The notes: a model not told the origin generated them from the sequence alone. A DNA stretch of 64,000 nt from Manis javanica (GCF_040802235.1 NC_133172.1:64115613-64179612); one strand, 5' to 3'. Shown: positions 14,081 to 27,083, counted from the stretch's first letter. Numbers and translations: made by a program.

Positions 14081-15264
14081 GTTTAAAAAAGTTAACTATC
14101 TGTATAATTGTACTTTTACCATCTAAGGTCCAAAGTTTAGGATTTGCAATAAATCCCTAAATATTCTTCTCACAAGTGTGTCCAAAACTTTACAGCATTA
14201 CCATTGGATAGCAAATAGCTCCTTGAGGCTGGAGGGGCAGCACCCACCATGGCATCAGCCACTGGCAGCACCTGTGAGGGGTGGGGCGGGGCTGGCACGG
14301 AACCTGCCCCCCACATCCTGAGGGCCCCCATGACACCCAATGCTCCACCTCCACCCCAAGGGTAAATACTCAATGGCTAGGATGTCCACATTGCAGACCT
14401 GGTCTAACCCAGTAATACCTTTCTCTTTGTAACCACAGAGGGACGTAAAATCATAGTTGAAGACGTAGCCATTTACCCTTTTTGAATCAAGAACACCTCG
14501 ACAATTCTTTTTAAATAAGGGGTGCTGTGCCCTCACTACTCTTCCGTCCTTTCCAGGAGGTCTTCCTGAAAGAGGCTGCACCACCTTTTTTGTGGAAGCA
14601 GCATTCTCACATGTGAGAAGAGACTACATCTTGAGCACATTTTAAATGTTCTCTACTATGTTAGTGATTACAGAATACTCCTTTGTCATCAAATTGTTTC
14701 AGATTGCTGACATCAATGTTTCAAATCCAGGAAACAATGTTTCAATGTTCAAGGTAAATAAATACTCCACTTCACCAAATTGCTCCCAATTCAACACTGA
14801 AGTAAGTATCCTTCAGGGAGCAGAGTGCCTTAGCAGGGTTTCCTCAAATACCCTAAGAGAGACTTACAGCTAAATTCACGTCTTAGCACAATAAAACTTG
14901 TCTCCCTAGTACAGAAAGGCGCTATTACAAGCCAAACCGCCTATTTCTAGGGATGGGCCGCCTACCTCTGCACAGGTATGGCCTAGGACAGGGTCGCTGG
15001 CCAGCTCACTAGCACTGGCACTGGATACTTCAAAAGGTACAGCTAACAGAGGAGGCAAGAGAGATGTCACCCAAATAAGAACACCCAGTGTTCTATCATG
15101 GACAAGAGAGGAATGGGCAAGCAGGGAGGAGGTCTCACCCACTGCATCGTGCACCAGAGGTACAGCCGCTGCTAAGGCAGGTGTGTGCCCGACCACATGG
15201 CACTTACCTGTCAGAAAAACAAAGCTGACAAGGCAGAATTAGCACCACAAACTGCTGGCCAGAG
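14081..15264. other. Intronic sequence with nothing recognised
   Basis: No repeat, RNA gene or supported exon is recognised. Open frames on both strands are short and unlike known families. Confidence 0.5.
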
Positions 15265-15480
15265 TGAAGGTGCACTCACTCTGGAGTCAGCCTGCTCAGT
15301 GTCCGACTGGCGCTGCGACCTCAGGCCATGTGGTTCTGGGCACGCGGTCCAGCCTCTAGGTGCCTCAGCTCATTCACGGCCACAACAGGGAGCACAGTGC
15401 CTATGCCTCAGGGGTCACCAAGACCAGATGAGTCGATCTTGTGAAGCACATGGAGCAGCCCCTGGCATGTCTCCTCAGTG
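15265..15480 (+). repeat. MIR SINE, near full length
   Basis: The run CTGGAGTCAGCCTGCTCAGT is followed by GCGACCTCAGGCCATG, GCCTCAGCTCATTC and a decayed tail with CAGCCCCTGGCATG. This is the whole MIR layout. Confidence 0.7.
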
Positions 15481-16439
15481 ACGACCGAGCGACACTCTCA
15501 CTGAACTCATGGCAGTGCCTGGGGAAGGGCCTGGAGCAGAGCCCACAGCAGATGTGGACAGACTGGGTCACGAGTACTAGGGGTATGAAGAGCTGCTCTC
15601 CATCACTGGAAGTGGAAAGCACTGCCCTCCAGGGGCCAAAAGCACGACTTCTGCGGGCCCGCCTGTCTGCAGACAAGGAAGGGAGCAGGTAAGGAGGTGG
15701 GGGAGGCCCACATTTCGTCTCACATGAAAGCTCCAGTCTAGAGGTGTAAGAGCCTTGACTCGCGAGTTACAAATCTCATACCGTGACCCAGTGGGTAAGG
15801 GAACCCTAAGAAAAAGCAAGTTCTTCAACCATACTTTAACCCAGACAAGGGACTAATTCTGCACTCATCTTACATGCCAACTTTCTCCTTCACAGATTAA
15901 CATTCTCAACATCTTAGACTTGGCCTCTACAGAAGAGACTCCAGGAGACTCCAGCACAGTGAGACCAAGCCAGCTTCCTTCAGGCTGGTTCCGCATGAGG
16001 CGCGGAGGCACAGCTCACGGCCTCACCCCGGTGTATCTCCCCAGCAAGAAAAAGTCATGGAAGTACCGACACAGGTCACGTGGATGAATCTCAAAACACT
16101 ACGCATGCGAAGACTCAGGTCACCAAAAATGGCAGGACAGGGAACTCAAAACTCCATTCCCTCAAAGAAAAAACAACAAGTAACCTGGTAAAAAATGGTC
16201 AGGATCACCTGTTTCACTACTGCCCACCTGTGGGCCTCACTCAGAGCTTACCCCGGGGGGCACTTCATGGGGCAGCCACTCATTTCCGCTTACCTGTCCA
16301 CCCCCAACACCCCCAAGGGCCACAGCCTACATTTCTCACACAGGCTGTGGGTACCAGAGAAGGCTCCATGCACTCTGTCCAGGAACTGTGCTTATTATGT
16401 TTCTGACCTGTGCAGTAGGAGTGTAAAACCCGTGTAGAG

Positions 16440-16972
16440 TTTGGGGATTCCTCAAAAAGTTAAAGACACATGTTGTATGACCCAGCAATTCCACCTCAAG
16501 GCATAGCTTGTGTACACACACCTCCAGCAGCACTATTCACGGTGTCAAAAGGTGAAAGTGACCCGGTGTCCACCAAGAGATGAATGGGCAAACACAGTGT
16601 GCACATCCACACAACAGGCAGTTTCCAGACATAAAAAGGAATGAAGTTCCAACACATGCTATGATGATCATGAGGCCTGAAAACATTCTAAGTAAAAGCC
16701 AGATGCAAAGGACCAAACCTGTATGATCCCATTCCTAAGAAATGCCCAGAATGAGCAAATCCACAGAGAACCAAAGTAGGTCAGTGGTTGTGAGGGGCTT
16801 TGAGGGAAGAAGGGGAGCAGAAGTGACTGTTTAAGGGATCAGGCCTCCCTCTGTGAACAAAGAGATGTCCTGGGCTAGATAGTGTCAACGGCTGCCCAAC
16901 ACTGGGAATGCACTGAAGGCGACGACTGTACACTCACTTCTGTTATGAATTTTACCTCAATTTAAAAAAAAC
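16440..16972 (+). mobile_element. Old L1 (L1M) 3' fragment
   Basis: The segment starts in ORF2 3' sequence (TATGACCCAGCAATTCCACC, then TGGGCAAACACAGTGTGCAC). It continues into the 3' UTR and ends TTTTACCTCAATTTAAAAAA. All frames are broken. Confidence 0.8.
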
Positions 16973-16974
16973 AC

Positions 16975-17140
16975 TCTGCAGGAGTGATGTGAGACCCAAG
17001 AGCACAATTCCAGGCGATTCCATTTATGTGAGACTCCAGAGCAGGCAAAACTAGTCTGTGGCCAAAAGGCAACTGGCGGCTTGGGGTGGGCGCGAGCTGG
17101 GGGTTGTTAGAAAGGAACTTTCTCGGCCGACAGCAATGTT
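16975..17140 (+). mobile_element. Second L1M 3' UTR fragment
   Basis: The run ATTCCATTTATGTGAGACTC, then CAGGCAAAACTAGTCTGTGG and the G-rich stretch after it, match the L1M 3' UTR. It abuts the previous L1 tail, so two L1 ends lie in tandem. The right boundary is uncertain. Confidence 0.65.
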
Positions 17141-17829
17141 CTGTATCCAATTTTGTTGCTGCTTCCAGGCCGTACAACTGCCAGAGCCTGAGCGCAGGGG
17201 TTGGGATGGGCACCGTGTGGCCTCACAGGGGCCTGCACACAGCTCGGCAGTCCTGGCAGAGCACCAACCGTCAGGAAACACAAATGTAGTGCTGCAGGGA
17301 CGAGAAGTGACCCGTGGTGACGATCCCGCTGAGGCGAAGGCTGGAGGCTCCAGCTGTTCCCACAGAAAGACCCTGACAGAATCTGGGAGACCCCCACCAG
17401 GGACAGGAGCCTCCGTGGGACAGGACCACCAGCTGCCATGGCACCAATCAAGGCGGGTGTAAATCTAGGAGTGCGTTCACCACCGCCACACAAGCGTGGC
17501 TCACAGACGCCAGTGTCACCTGAGACTGTTCTGGACCCGCCAGTAAGAATTAGCCATGTTAAATCTCACAGAGGGACATACTGTTTCAATGCTCTGTCTG
17601 ACAGAACTGAAGAGGGCATAAAGCGCACCAACTGCACATCAGAGCACAACTGTACTGGAGCAAGGCAGCAGTACAGCTCTGTGAGCCACAATCTGTTCTG
17701 GAAAACTCAATTTTACCTGAACACATGACTGGCAAACTGGAGTGATTCAAGTAAACAACTGTCCATATTTGCTGTCAATTATAAAATCTGAGCCTTCAGG
17801 CAAAAAATTATAAAATTTGGAATATTTCA

Positions 17830-20032
17830 ATCCCAGCTTCCACTTTGACCAGGATGGTGTAAAGGGGACTGGACTAACTACCTACCCTCTTAAACCTAAA
17901 CACAAAGAAGGAAACAGTGGTTTTCAAGACACTGGCCATCAAACAATGAAGAAAGTGATCACTGAGAGATGAAAAGTAGGTGATGTGACTCTACAACTGC
18001 CCAGCTTACTGCCTGCAGGGAGCTTCCGGGAAACGAGAAGCAGCCCATTGATCTCTCTGACTTGAGAGCTTGAGGCTGAGATTCCAGGCAGGCAAAAGCA
18101 GTTTGCAGGGAGAGCACGGAGAGAGAGCTGTACAGGAAGAAAACTCCAAAGATCTGTAAAATCAGCCCCAGACTACATGCTCCGCTCCCATCTAACAGAG
18201 CTTGAATGCAAGAGCTGAAAGAATCAAATTGTACACCTAAGAACAAAACCCAGGAGTGTGTGTGACAACACACACACCCAGCAACAGACAAGGTAAGATG
18301 TCCAAGCAACAGGGTCTGGCCTAGAATCGAAAATTACACAACATGAAAGAAGTGAGCTTCGGTAAGGAAACGTGAGCTGCAATACAGATAAAGATCAATC
18401 AGCCAGCCAAAGTGACACAGATGACACAATTAATAGAAAAGGATGCGAAAGCACCTACATATTCAAAGAGCCAAAGACTGTAAGCACGCTACTTGGACAT
18501 ATGGAAGGTCTAAAAAGAACCCAAATCAAACTTCTTGAGATTAAAGTTACTATGTATGAGGTAAAAAATCCTTGAGACAACAATGTGTGACATATTTGAC
18601 ATTACAGAAGAGAAAGCTATGAGTTTAGGGACATGTAAGACATGTAAACAGGAATTATCCAAAATTAGACACAGAGAAAAAAGACAAAGAATAAACAGGG
18701 TATCACTGTGCTGTGTGACCATTATAAGAAACCTCTTATAAACGTAACCTCCAAAAGGGACAAAAGAGAGACAAAAAGTTATTTGAAGAAAATAATGGCC
18801 AAAACTTCCCAAATCTGATGAGAACTACAATCCAAAATGCTCAACAAATCCCAAGCACAAGAAAAAGAAATAAAAGTTACAGGCACCCCTCAGAGGTATT
18901 TGTGGTTTCAGTCCCAGACCACCACCACAAGGCAAAAATCCCAGCAAGTGAATCAAATAACTGTTTTGGTTCCCAGAGCATATTTGAAGCTCACACTATA
19001 CTGTAGTCTATTAAGCATGCAATATATTGTATCAAAAAAAACCATTCATCTTGATTGAAAAATGCTTTATTACTAAAAAATGTCAACCATCATCTAAGCT
19101 TTTAGAGAACCATAATCACTGGTCGCAGATCATCACAACAAATAGAATGATAATGAAAAAACTTGAAATATCACAAGAATTTCCAAAATGTGACAGAGAC
19201 ACAATGTGATCAAATGCTGTTGGAAAAATGGCGCCACTAGACGTCCTCAGCACGAGGTCGCCACAAACCTTCAATTTGTTAAAATAAAAAAAAAAATCTA
19301 ATAAGTACAATAAAGTGAAGAATAAAACAAGATACACATGTACACTGAGCTCCATTGTACGTCAAACAGCTTAAACATCTTAAAAGCATTCAGAGGAAAA
19401 AGACACACTGTGTACAGAGGTATCCCAGGAAACAATGCAAGTCAGAACCCAGGGGGGTCAACATGACTAAACTACTCAAAGAAAAAATAGTCAGCCGACA
19501 GTCTTTACCTAACAAAAATATCTTTCAAAATCAAAGGCAAAGTAAACACACTCTGAGACAAGACAAAAGTAAAAGAATTCATGGCCAGCAGTGTAATGAA
19601 AGATGTACTAATGTAAGTCCTTCAGAAAAGAGGAAAAGCATAGGCTGAAATCCAGATCTATGCCAAGGAGTGATGAGCACTAAAGACACAAACAGTGCAG
19701 TTTAACCCTAGAATTTATAGAACTGCTAACTATACTATATGATTTAGACTACCTAAATTCTTGAAGTATAGGTAAAAACAATTTTTTGACTTGTTTAGAT
19801 CTATTAAAAATAAAATCTACCATTTAAAAGTAAAAATGATAATAATGTAGTATGCATTTTATAACATGTAGAAGATGTACCAAACAATAAGATGAAGACC
19901 TGGAAAGGAGAAATGTAAGCATACTACTCTAAAGGTCTTCAACTACATATGCAAGATACAGTATCACTTGAAGAAGGCCAAGATAAGTTAAAGATAAATC
20001 CCATAAACCCCAGAGCAATCTCTAGAAGACAC
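17830..20032 (+). mobile_element. Old L1M/HAL1-like unit (5' UTR, ORF1 region), split by Tigger1
   Basis: The left part (17830-18879) looks like L1M 5' UTR. The middle resembles ORF1 DNA in decay. After the Tigger, 19341-20032 resembles the ORF1 3' part and downstream spacer (GGAAAAGCATAGGCTGAAAT, then AGTATCACTTGAAGAAGGCC and GATAAGTTAAAGATAAATCC). No ORF2 follows, which fits a half-L1 (HAL1) or a truncated L1M. Multiple stops and frameshifts are present. Confidence 0.6.
18880..19340 (-). mobile_element. Tigger1-like DNA transposon, internally deleted (461 bp)
   Basis: The left end reads CAGGCACCCCTCAGAGGTAT and then TTCAGTCCCAGACCACCACC. The right end carries ATGGCGCCACTAGACG, CCACAAACCTTCAATTTGTT and CAATAAAGTGAAGAATAAAA. 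These are the two Tigger1 ends joined without the transposase. TA flanks at 18878-18879 and 19341-19342 fit the target duplication. It sits inside the older L1 unit and so is younger than that unit. Confidence 0.9.
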
Positions 20033-20792
20033 ACGGGGGGGGGCGCACTATGCGGCAGAAGCTCGCCGTCTATACTGAAAAGAGAGCACATCCCTCAGAC
20101 ACCAGGCCACAGGTCATGTGTGCTCTTTATCCCCACTGAGTCCTTTTGTGGCCTAACCAGAGTAAGCTTTAACAACTTATCTCAGGGAAAATGTTTTCCA
20201 AATTCTGACCTCAACTAATTTTCAGAAGACAGCTGTTTAAAATTTGGGAGCCCTGTAATAACTCTGTTGATACAAATTCAGGGGGCATCAAAACTGCATT
20301 TTGAAAAACTGTTTTAAGCCATGAAGTACTATTTAATGAGATGTCACAGGCTGGACACTGAGTCACATTAGGAGAAACGGTTCAGAGAGACATTGTGGTG
20401 TATTTCTCAAAGACTGGCAATGAGAAACTTTATAAAAGATTGCCTATGGAAAAAAAAAAAGATCGCCTATGAACCGCATCAAGTACTTTGATTTTTACTT
20501 TTCATTTGATTACCCTGAAAAAAAGAATCTGATTTTTAAATAATAAAAACATAACTTCAAGAGAAACATGTAATATTTATAATACTAGCAATTCAAACAC
20601 TTCTCTTTAATTTTTGGTACAGCCTCTTCTTTAACAACAAAAGAACTTCTTAATTAAAAATGTTTTTAATATAATTATCTAAAGTTTATCCACCCAGATG
20701 CTATTAATCTTTGTGTGATTAAAAACAATTTCACAACCACATGGATCTCCTCTCATGGGCTACTTATAGCCAATTTAAAGTCAAGTCACCCA
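20033..20792. other. AT-rich unique sequence between L1 blocks
   Basis: It starts with a run of nine Gs at 20036-20044. Beyond that I see A-rich runs and no recognisable feature. Confidence 0.5.
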
Positions 20793-23105
20793 TAAAGACA
20801 CATACAGACCAATGGAATAGAATAAAGAGATCCCAGAAATAAATCTGCACATATGGCCAAATGATTTGCAACAAGAGTAACAAGCCCATTCAGTGGGGGA
20901 AAGGACACTCTTTTAAACAAATGGTGCTGGGAAAGGTGGATGAATATCCAACATGCAAAAGAATGAAGTTGGATCCTTAACTAACACCATATATAAAAGT
21001 TAACTTAGAAAGGATCAAAGACCCAACCATAAGAGCTAAAACTCTTAGAAGAAAACAGGAAAAAAGCATTATGACACTGCATCTCACAATGCTTTCCTGG
21101 ATCATGACACCAAAAGCACAGGGAGCAAGAGAAATAAAAGGTAAACTGGATGTCACCAAAATTAGTAACTTTTGCACATCAGAGGACACTATCAACGGGA
21201 TGAAAAGGCAACTCACAGAATGGAAGAAAACATTTGCAAATCCTTTACCTGAGAAGGTACTGATACCCAGAATATATAAAGAACAATGCAACTGAACAAA
21301 AAACCCATATAACATGATTTTAAAAACGGGCAAAGGACTTGAATATACATTTCTCCAAAGATACACAAATGGCCCAGTAAGCTCATGAAAAGATGCTTGA
21401 CATCAGTAATCACTGGGATTTGTAAATCAGAGCAATGAGACACCACTTCACACGCATTAGGTCAGCTATTACCAATCAATCAATCAGTAACAAGTTGGCA
21501 ACAACAGACACATGAAAAAATGCTCCACATCACTAATCATTGAGGAAATGAAAATCAAAACCACAATGAGATATCCCCTCACACCAGTTAGAATGGCCAA
21601 CATCCAAAAGCCAAGAAATAACAAGTGTTGGCAAGGATAAGGAGAAAAGGGAGCCCTCCTACATTGTTTGGTGGGAATGTAAATTGGGGCAGCCACTGTG
21701 GAAAGCAGTATGGAGGTTCCTCAAAACACTAAAAATAGAAATAGCATACAACCCATTAATTTCACTTCTAGGAATTTCCCAAAAACAAAACCCCTGACTC
21801 AAACAAAAAGATATATGCACCCCTATGTTTATTGCTGCATATTTACAATAGCCAAGATATGGAAGCAACCTAAGTGTCTGTCCATCAATAGATGACTGGA
21901 TAAAGAAGATGTGGCACATATACACAATGGAATACTATACAGCCATAAAAAACAAAACCCTGCCATTTGCAACAACATGGATGGACCTAGGGGGTATTAC
22001 GCTAAGTGAAATAAGCCAGGTGGAGAAAGGTAAATACCACATGATGTCACTTATTTGTGGAATATAAAAACAAAACAAAAAGAACAAAACAGCAGACTCA
22101 TAACACTAAAAAGTGACTGGTGGTTACCATGGTGGGCAGATTGGGGAGGGGCTAAGCAGGAGGGCGGAGGGAGTGAGGGCGATAAAGGGGCACAAAAATT
22201 CTCAATCATAATGTAGGCAGCACAGGGACAGTAGTACAGCATGGAGAGATTACAGTCAATGACTCTGTAACATCCTATGTTGACAGACAGTAACTGCACT
22301 AGAGGGGTGAGTATTTAATAATATGCTGAGCAACTGTGCTGTATACTTGAAACCAGTATGACTGTATATTAACCATACTTCGATTTTTAAAAAAGTAGTA
22401 ATAACAATGCCTGACACATAAAAATAACAAGAGGCGAGGATGTAGAGAAATTGGAGCCTTATGCATTGGGGTAGGAAATGTAAAACAGAGTTGTTCTCTG
22501 TGGAAAACAGGATGGCAGTTCTTCAAAAGATTAAACAAAGAATTTTACCATCTGATCAAGCAATTCTACTCCTTTGTATATACAAAAAAGTAAAAGAAGG
22601 TAACTGAAAAAGTATTTGTACACTTAAAAAGTATACAGCATTACTCACACTACACAAAAGGTGGAAGCAACCTAAGTGTCCATAGGATAATGTGTCCAAC
22701 TAATGAAAGGACAAACAAAACATGGCCCACACACACATGGAACATTATTCAACCTTAAAAAAAGGAGGAAAATCCTGACACATGCACATGGGTGAACCTG
22801 AAAGACATTAGGCTACAGGAGCTAAGGCAGACACAAAAGGACAAATGCAGCGTGATCCCACTTGCACGAGGTCCTAGAGCAATCAGAGTCGCACGAACAG
22901 AAAGTGGAGTGGTGCGCATTGGGGGCTGGGGAAGAGGCAGGAATGCGGAGCTAAGAGCTTCACCAGGACAGTTTTGGTCAGGGAAAAGGGAAAGGTTATG
23001 GAGATGACGGTGATGGTTACACAATAATGTGACTATAGTGCGACAGAACTGTACACTTAAAAATGGCTAAAACAGTACATTTTATGTGAAGTCCACAATA
23101 AAAAC
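20793..23105 (+). mobile_element. L1 3' half (older copy), interrupted by a younger L1
   Basis: The first part (20793-21494) covers the ORF2 C-terminal region, with GGTGCTGGGAAAGGTGGATG and TGGATCCTTAACTAACACCA. The second part (22425-23105) resumes with ATAACAAGAGGCGAGGATGT followed by AGAGAAATTGG, and runs through the 3' UTR to an A-rich end. The two parts join into one L1 order once 21495-22424 is removed. All reading frames are broken. Confidence 0.8.
21495..22424 (+). mobile_element. 5'-truncated L1 nested in the older L1
   Basis: It restarts in the ORF2 region already present upstream (ACATGAAAAAATGCTCCACA) and runs to the ORF2 end. It then enters a 3' UTR carrying GTATACTTGAAACCAGTATG and ends TATTAACCATACTTCG plus A-rich sequence. 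The 7-mer TAACAAG occurs on both sides, at 21488-21494 and 22425-22431, exactly where the older L1 breaks and resumes; it may be the target duplication. Confidence 0.75.
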
Positions 23106-23628
23106 TCAAGTTGGCAATAATCCAGTTTTAATGCACTTTTACTAAACAGAAAAATTCATAGAACAATGAACTGTACCATATTATTTCAGTTGCCTAAATT
23201 CTCTAAACTTTTTCTCCTAATCTAGGAAAATAAGGATAAGTGGCTCCTCAAACACTAATTATTATGGTCATTCCCATTAAATATTAAATTCCTCTAAAAA
23301 CTAGTCATTTTACTAACCTTTAGCTCAGCTTTTGGAATATTTACAAGGCTAATGTATCCTTCTCTCTCTCTCCTCCCTCAGCATATTAACTAATGGTATG
23401 CTTCCATTTCTCATAAGCTTCACTTTACAAGTAGCCTTATAAGCACTAGGTTCAATTATCATAAATACTTCATTTCAGTGTTACTGCACAGCAAAGTGTT
23501 TAGTTCACATTTAATTCAAATTCCTTTGGCTAGCACACATGCACTATTATTATTATTAATGCTCCCACAGCTCTCAACTTAAGGAAAAAATTCATTTTTT
23601 CTGTACAGGTCACATACACATTGTGTAG
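23106..23628. other. AT-rich spacer, nothing recognised
   Basis: I see only short pyrimidine runs (CTTCTCTCTCTCTCC near 23360) and no supported feature. Confidence 0.5.
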
Positions 23629-25790
23629 AATAAATTCAGTAAAGTTGCAGGATACAAAATCAACATACAGAAATATGTTGCATTTCTATGTACAAATAGT
23701 GAACTAGAAGAGAAGTTAAGAAAATAATCCCACTTACAATGGCATCAAAAAGAATAAACTACCTAGGAATAAACCCAACCAAGGGGGTGAAAGTCCTGTA
23801 CTCTGAAAAGTATAAGACACTAATGAAAGAAATATGACACAAATAAACAGAAAGATATTCCATGCTCATGATTTGGTAGAACACTGTAAAAAATGGTTAA
23901 ACCACCCAAAGACATACACAGATTCAATGTAATCCCTCAAAATACCAAAGGCATTCTTCACAAAAGTAGAGCAAATAATCCTACGATTCATGTGGAACCA
24001 CCAAAGATCCCGAATAGTCAAAGCCATCTTGAGAAAGAACAAAGCTGGGGCATCACGCTCCCTGGTTTCAAACTGTACTACAAAGCTACAGTGATCCAAA
24101 CAGTATGGTACTGGCACAAAACCAGACCCACAGATCAACGGGGCAGAACAGAGAGCCCAGATACAAACCCACACATACAGGGTCACTCAACATGTGCCAA
24201 AGGAAGCAAGAACATACAATGGGAAAAAGACAGTCTCTTCAATAAATGGTGCTGGGAAAACTGGACAGCTACATGCAAAAGAATGAAAATGGACCGGTCT
24301 TACATTGTGATGGCATCTTTTCCTTCTTTTCCTATGTAACAATGGTGTTACACAGCAATAACAGTAACATAATTCCTTTCAGAATCCCAGTCAATTCCAA
24401 TGGGAAGGGGGTGTTCCCACCGTAACACCAAGCAATTCTGCAACACCAGCAGGGTGTCCGAGAACCCAACTCAATTCTGATGCTATCTGTCCAGAGCCAG
24501 GACCAGATTCCCCAGGTTAAGGGCTCCATCCTACAACCCTGCCCTCTACCCCCAACTCCAGATGCTGTTACCCCCGACTCCAGATGCTGGTCGCAAGCCC
24601 CCAGCAGTTACCTGTGCTTCTGGCCTACTGGCTGCAGACGACCTCCCCTTTAGGTTTAATTAATTTGCTAGAGCAGCTCACAGAGCTCAGGAAAACACAT
24701 TTACCAGTTTAATAAAGGAGACGAGTTAACAGCAAGACGAAGAGAGAGACTGTAGGGGAAGTTCCCAAAGAAAGGGGCTTCTATCCTCCTCAAGCTTAGG
24801 GCCTGGCTCGGCAGGCATCGAGCAAGGCATTCTTGTTCCCCAAGTGTAACTGAGAAACAGGGTCCAAGAAAGCGAGCGGCTCCTCTCAGAGGGTTTGGTG
24901 AGGGCTTCACTGCAGTCATGATTGACTAAGTTACTGGCCATTGGCTGATTCTGCCTCCAGCCCCTGCCCTCGGGTGGGGTCCAAAAGTCTCTCATTAACA
25001 AGACAAGACACCATTTCACCTGTAAGACTGCAGTGTTTTCAGGAGCTGTGGATATATATTTGGTCTTACAAATGACCAAATATGTATTTCTTATGACTCA
25101 TTATATCACATATACCTTACACAAAAATAAGCTTAAAATGAATTAAAGACTTAAATAGAAGACCCAAAATTATAAAACTCCTAGAAGAAAACACAGGCAG
25201 TAAACTTTTGAACATCAGCATTAGTAATTTTTTTCTGGATATGTTCCCTCAGATAAGGAACCCAAAAGCAAAAATAAACAAGTGGGACTACATCAAACTA
25301 ACAAACTTCCTCATTCCTCACAACTCAACACCAAAAACAAACAATCCAATTAAAAAATGGGCAGAGGTTAAGAGAGTATTATGCTCAGTGCAATAAGTCA
25401 GGCAGAGAAAGACAAGTACCAAACAATTTCCCTCATTTGTGGAGCATAACAATGAAGCAAAACTGAAAGAACAAAACAACAGTAGACTCACAGCTTCCAA
25501 GGGACCAGCAGTTCCCAAAGGGGAGGGGTGGGGGAGGGCAGGTGGGGAGAGAGGGAGAAGGGGATTGAGGGGTATCATGATTGGTGCACACGGTGTGGGG
25601 GGGGTCATGGGGAAGACAGTGTTGCTCAGAGAAGACAAATAGGGACTCTGTGGCATCTTACTACACTGATGGACAGTGACTGCAATGGGGTATGGGGGGG
25701 ACTCGATAAGGGTGAATGTAATAACCACATTGTTTTTCTTATGAAACCTTCATAAGAGTGTATATCAATGATACCTTAATAAAAAAAAAG
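23629..25790 (+). mobile_element. L1 fragment (ORF2 3' half and 3' UTR), split by an LTR-like insert
   Basis: ORF2 sequence runs from 23629 (AAGTTGCAGGATACAAAATC) to about 24295 (AATGAAAATGGACC). It resumes near 25110 (ACACAAAAATAAGCTTAAAA) and ends in a 3' UTR with CTGATGGACAGTGACTGCAA and a short A tail. Near 25370 the order jumps from AAAAATGGGCAGAGG straight to ATTATGCTCAGTG, so several hundred bases of ORF2 are missing. Frames are broken throughout. Confidence 0.8.
24305..25070. mobile_element. Probable LTR-type insertion, family not identified
   Basis: About 760 bases of non-L1 sequence interrupt the L1. GGTCTTACA occurs at both edges (24296-24304 and 25062-25070). The segment has LTR-like composition and an AATAAA at 24711-24716, but I cannot name a family and see no coding region. 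Other mobile DNA or retained unique sequence is possible. Confidence 0.4.
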
Positions 25791-27083
25791 GATAGCAAAG
25801 GAATATGATGAACAACTCTGTGCCCACAAATCTGAAAACCCAGATCAAATGGACCAATTCCTTGAAAGACACAATCTGCCAAAATTCACATAAGACGTAA
25901 ATGCTCTGAATATGACTATAGCTATTAAAGACTATATGAATCAATAATTCATAACCTTCTTAAACAGAAAGCACCAGGCCCAGATAGGTTGACCAGTCAA
26001 TTCTAATAAACACTTAAGGAAGAAATTATACCAACTTTGTACAGAGCATAAAAGCAGAACTGCTTTCTAAATCATCCTGTGAGGTCAACATTACCCTCAT
26101 ACCAAAACCACACAAAGACATTAAAAGAAAAGAAAACTATAAGCCAGTATCTTCCTTAAACAGTGATGCAGAAATCCTTAACGAAATACTAGCAAACCAA
26201 ATCCAAAAGAAACATAAAAAGAATTATACACCATGATCAAATGGGATTTATCCCAATTACGGAAGACTGGTTCAACACTTAAAAATCAATTAATGTAATC
26301 CATTACATCTACAAACTAAAAAAGAAAAATTGCACAATCATATCAATAGATACAGAAAAAGCATTTGACAAAATTCAATACATTTTCCTGATAAAAACTC
26401 TCACTAAACTAGAAATAGAAGAGAACCTTCTCAACTTGAGAAAGACTATCTACAAAAAAACCTATGGCTAACTTCGTACTTAATGGTGAGAAATTTGAAG
26501 CATTCCCAGAGGCAAGAAAAAGAAATAAAAGGTATACACATTGGGACAGAAAGATGGAGAGCTGTGAGTGACATGACTGTCTATATAGAGAATCCAAAGA
26601 ATCAACAGAAGAACTCGTGGAATTAAGAAGAGATTATAGCAAGTAGACAAGATTAAATGCAAGATTAATTCAAAAGTTTATTGCTTTCCTATACACCTAC
26701 AATGAAAAAGTGAAGTATTAAATTGAAAACAGAATACCATTTATAGTAGCACCCTGAAAGTTAAATTTTAGGTATATAGGAAGACTCAATGTTGTCAAGA
26801 TGTCAGTTCTCCCCAATTTGATCTATAGAATCAATACCATCCCAATCAAAATCCCAGCAAATTATTTTACGGATGTCGACAAACTGATTCTAAAGTTTAT
26901 ATCGAGAGGCAAAAAAAAACAGAATAGTTCATACAATATTGAAAGAGAACAAAGTTGGAGGACTGATACTACCCGACTCCAAGACTTATATAAAGCTGTA
27001 GTAATCAAGACAGCGTGGTATCGGTAAAAAAATTAGACAAATAGATCAATGGAACAGAATATATAATCTTCTATTTAAAAAAA
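25791..27083 (+). mobile_element. Old L1 fragment (ORF2 reverse transcriptase region)
   Basis: ORF2 DNA is seen from TGATGAACAACTCTGTGCCC through the AACGAAATACTAGCAAACCA block and GATACAGAAAAAGCATTTGA (motif A region) to AATCAAGACAGCGTGGTATC. Stops and frameshifts are dense, so it is much older than its right-hand neighbour. It stops abruptly where the next L1 begins. Confidence 0.8.
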
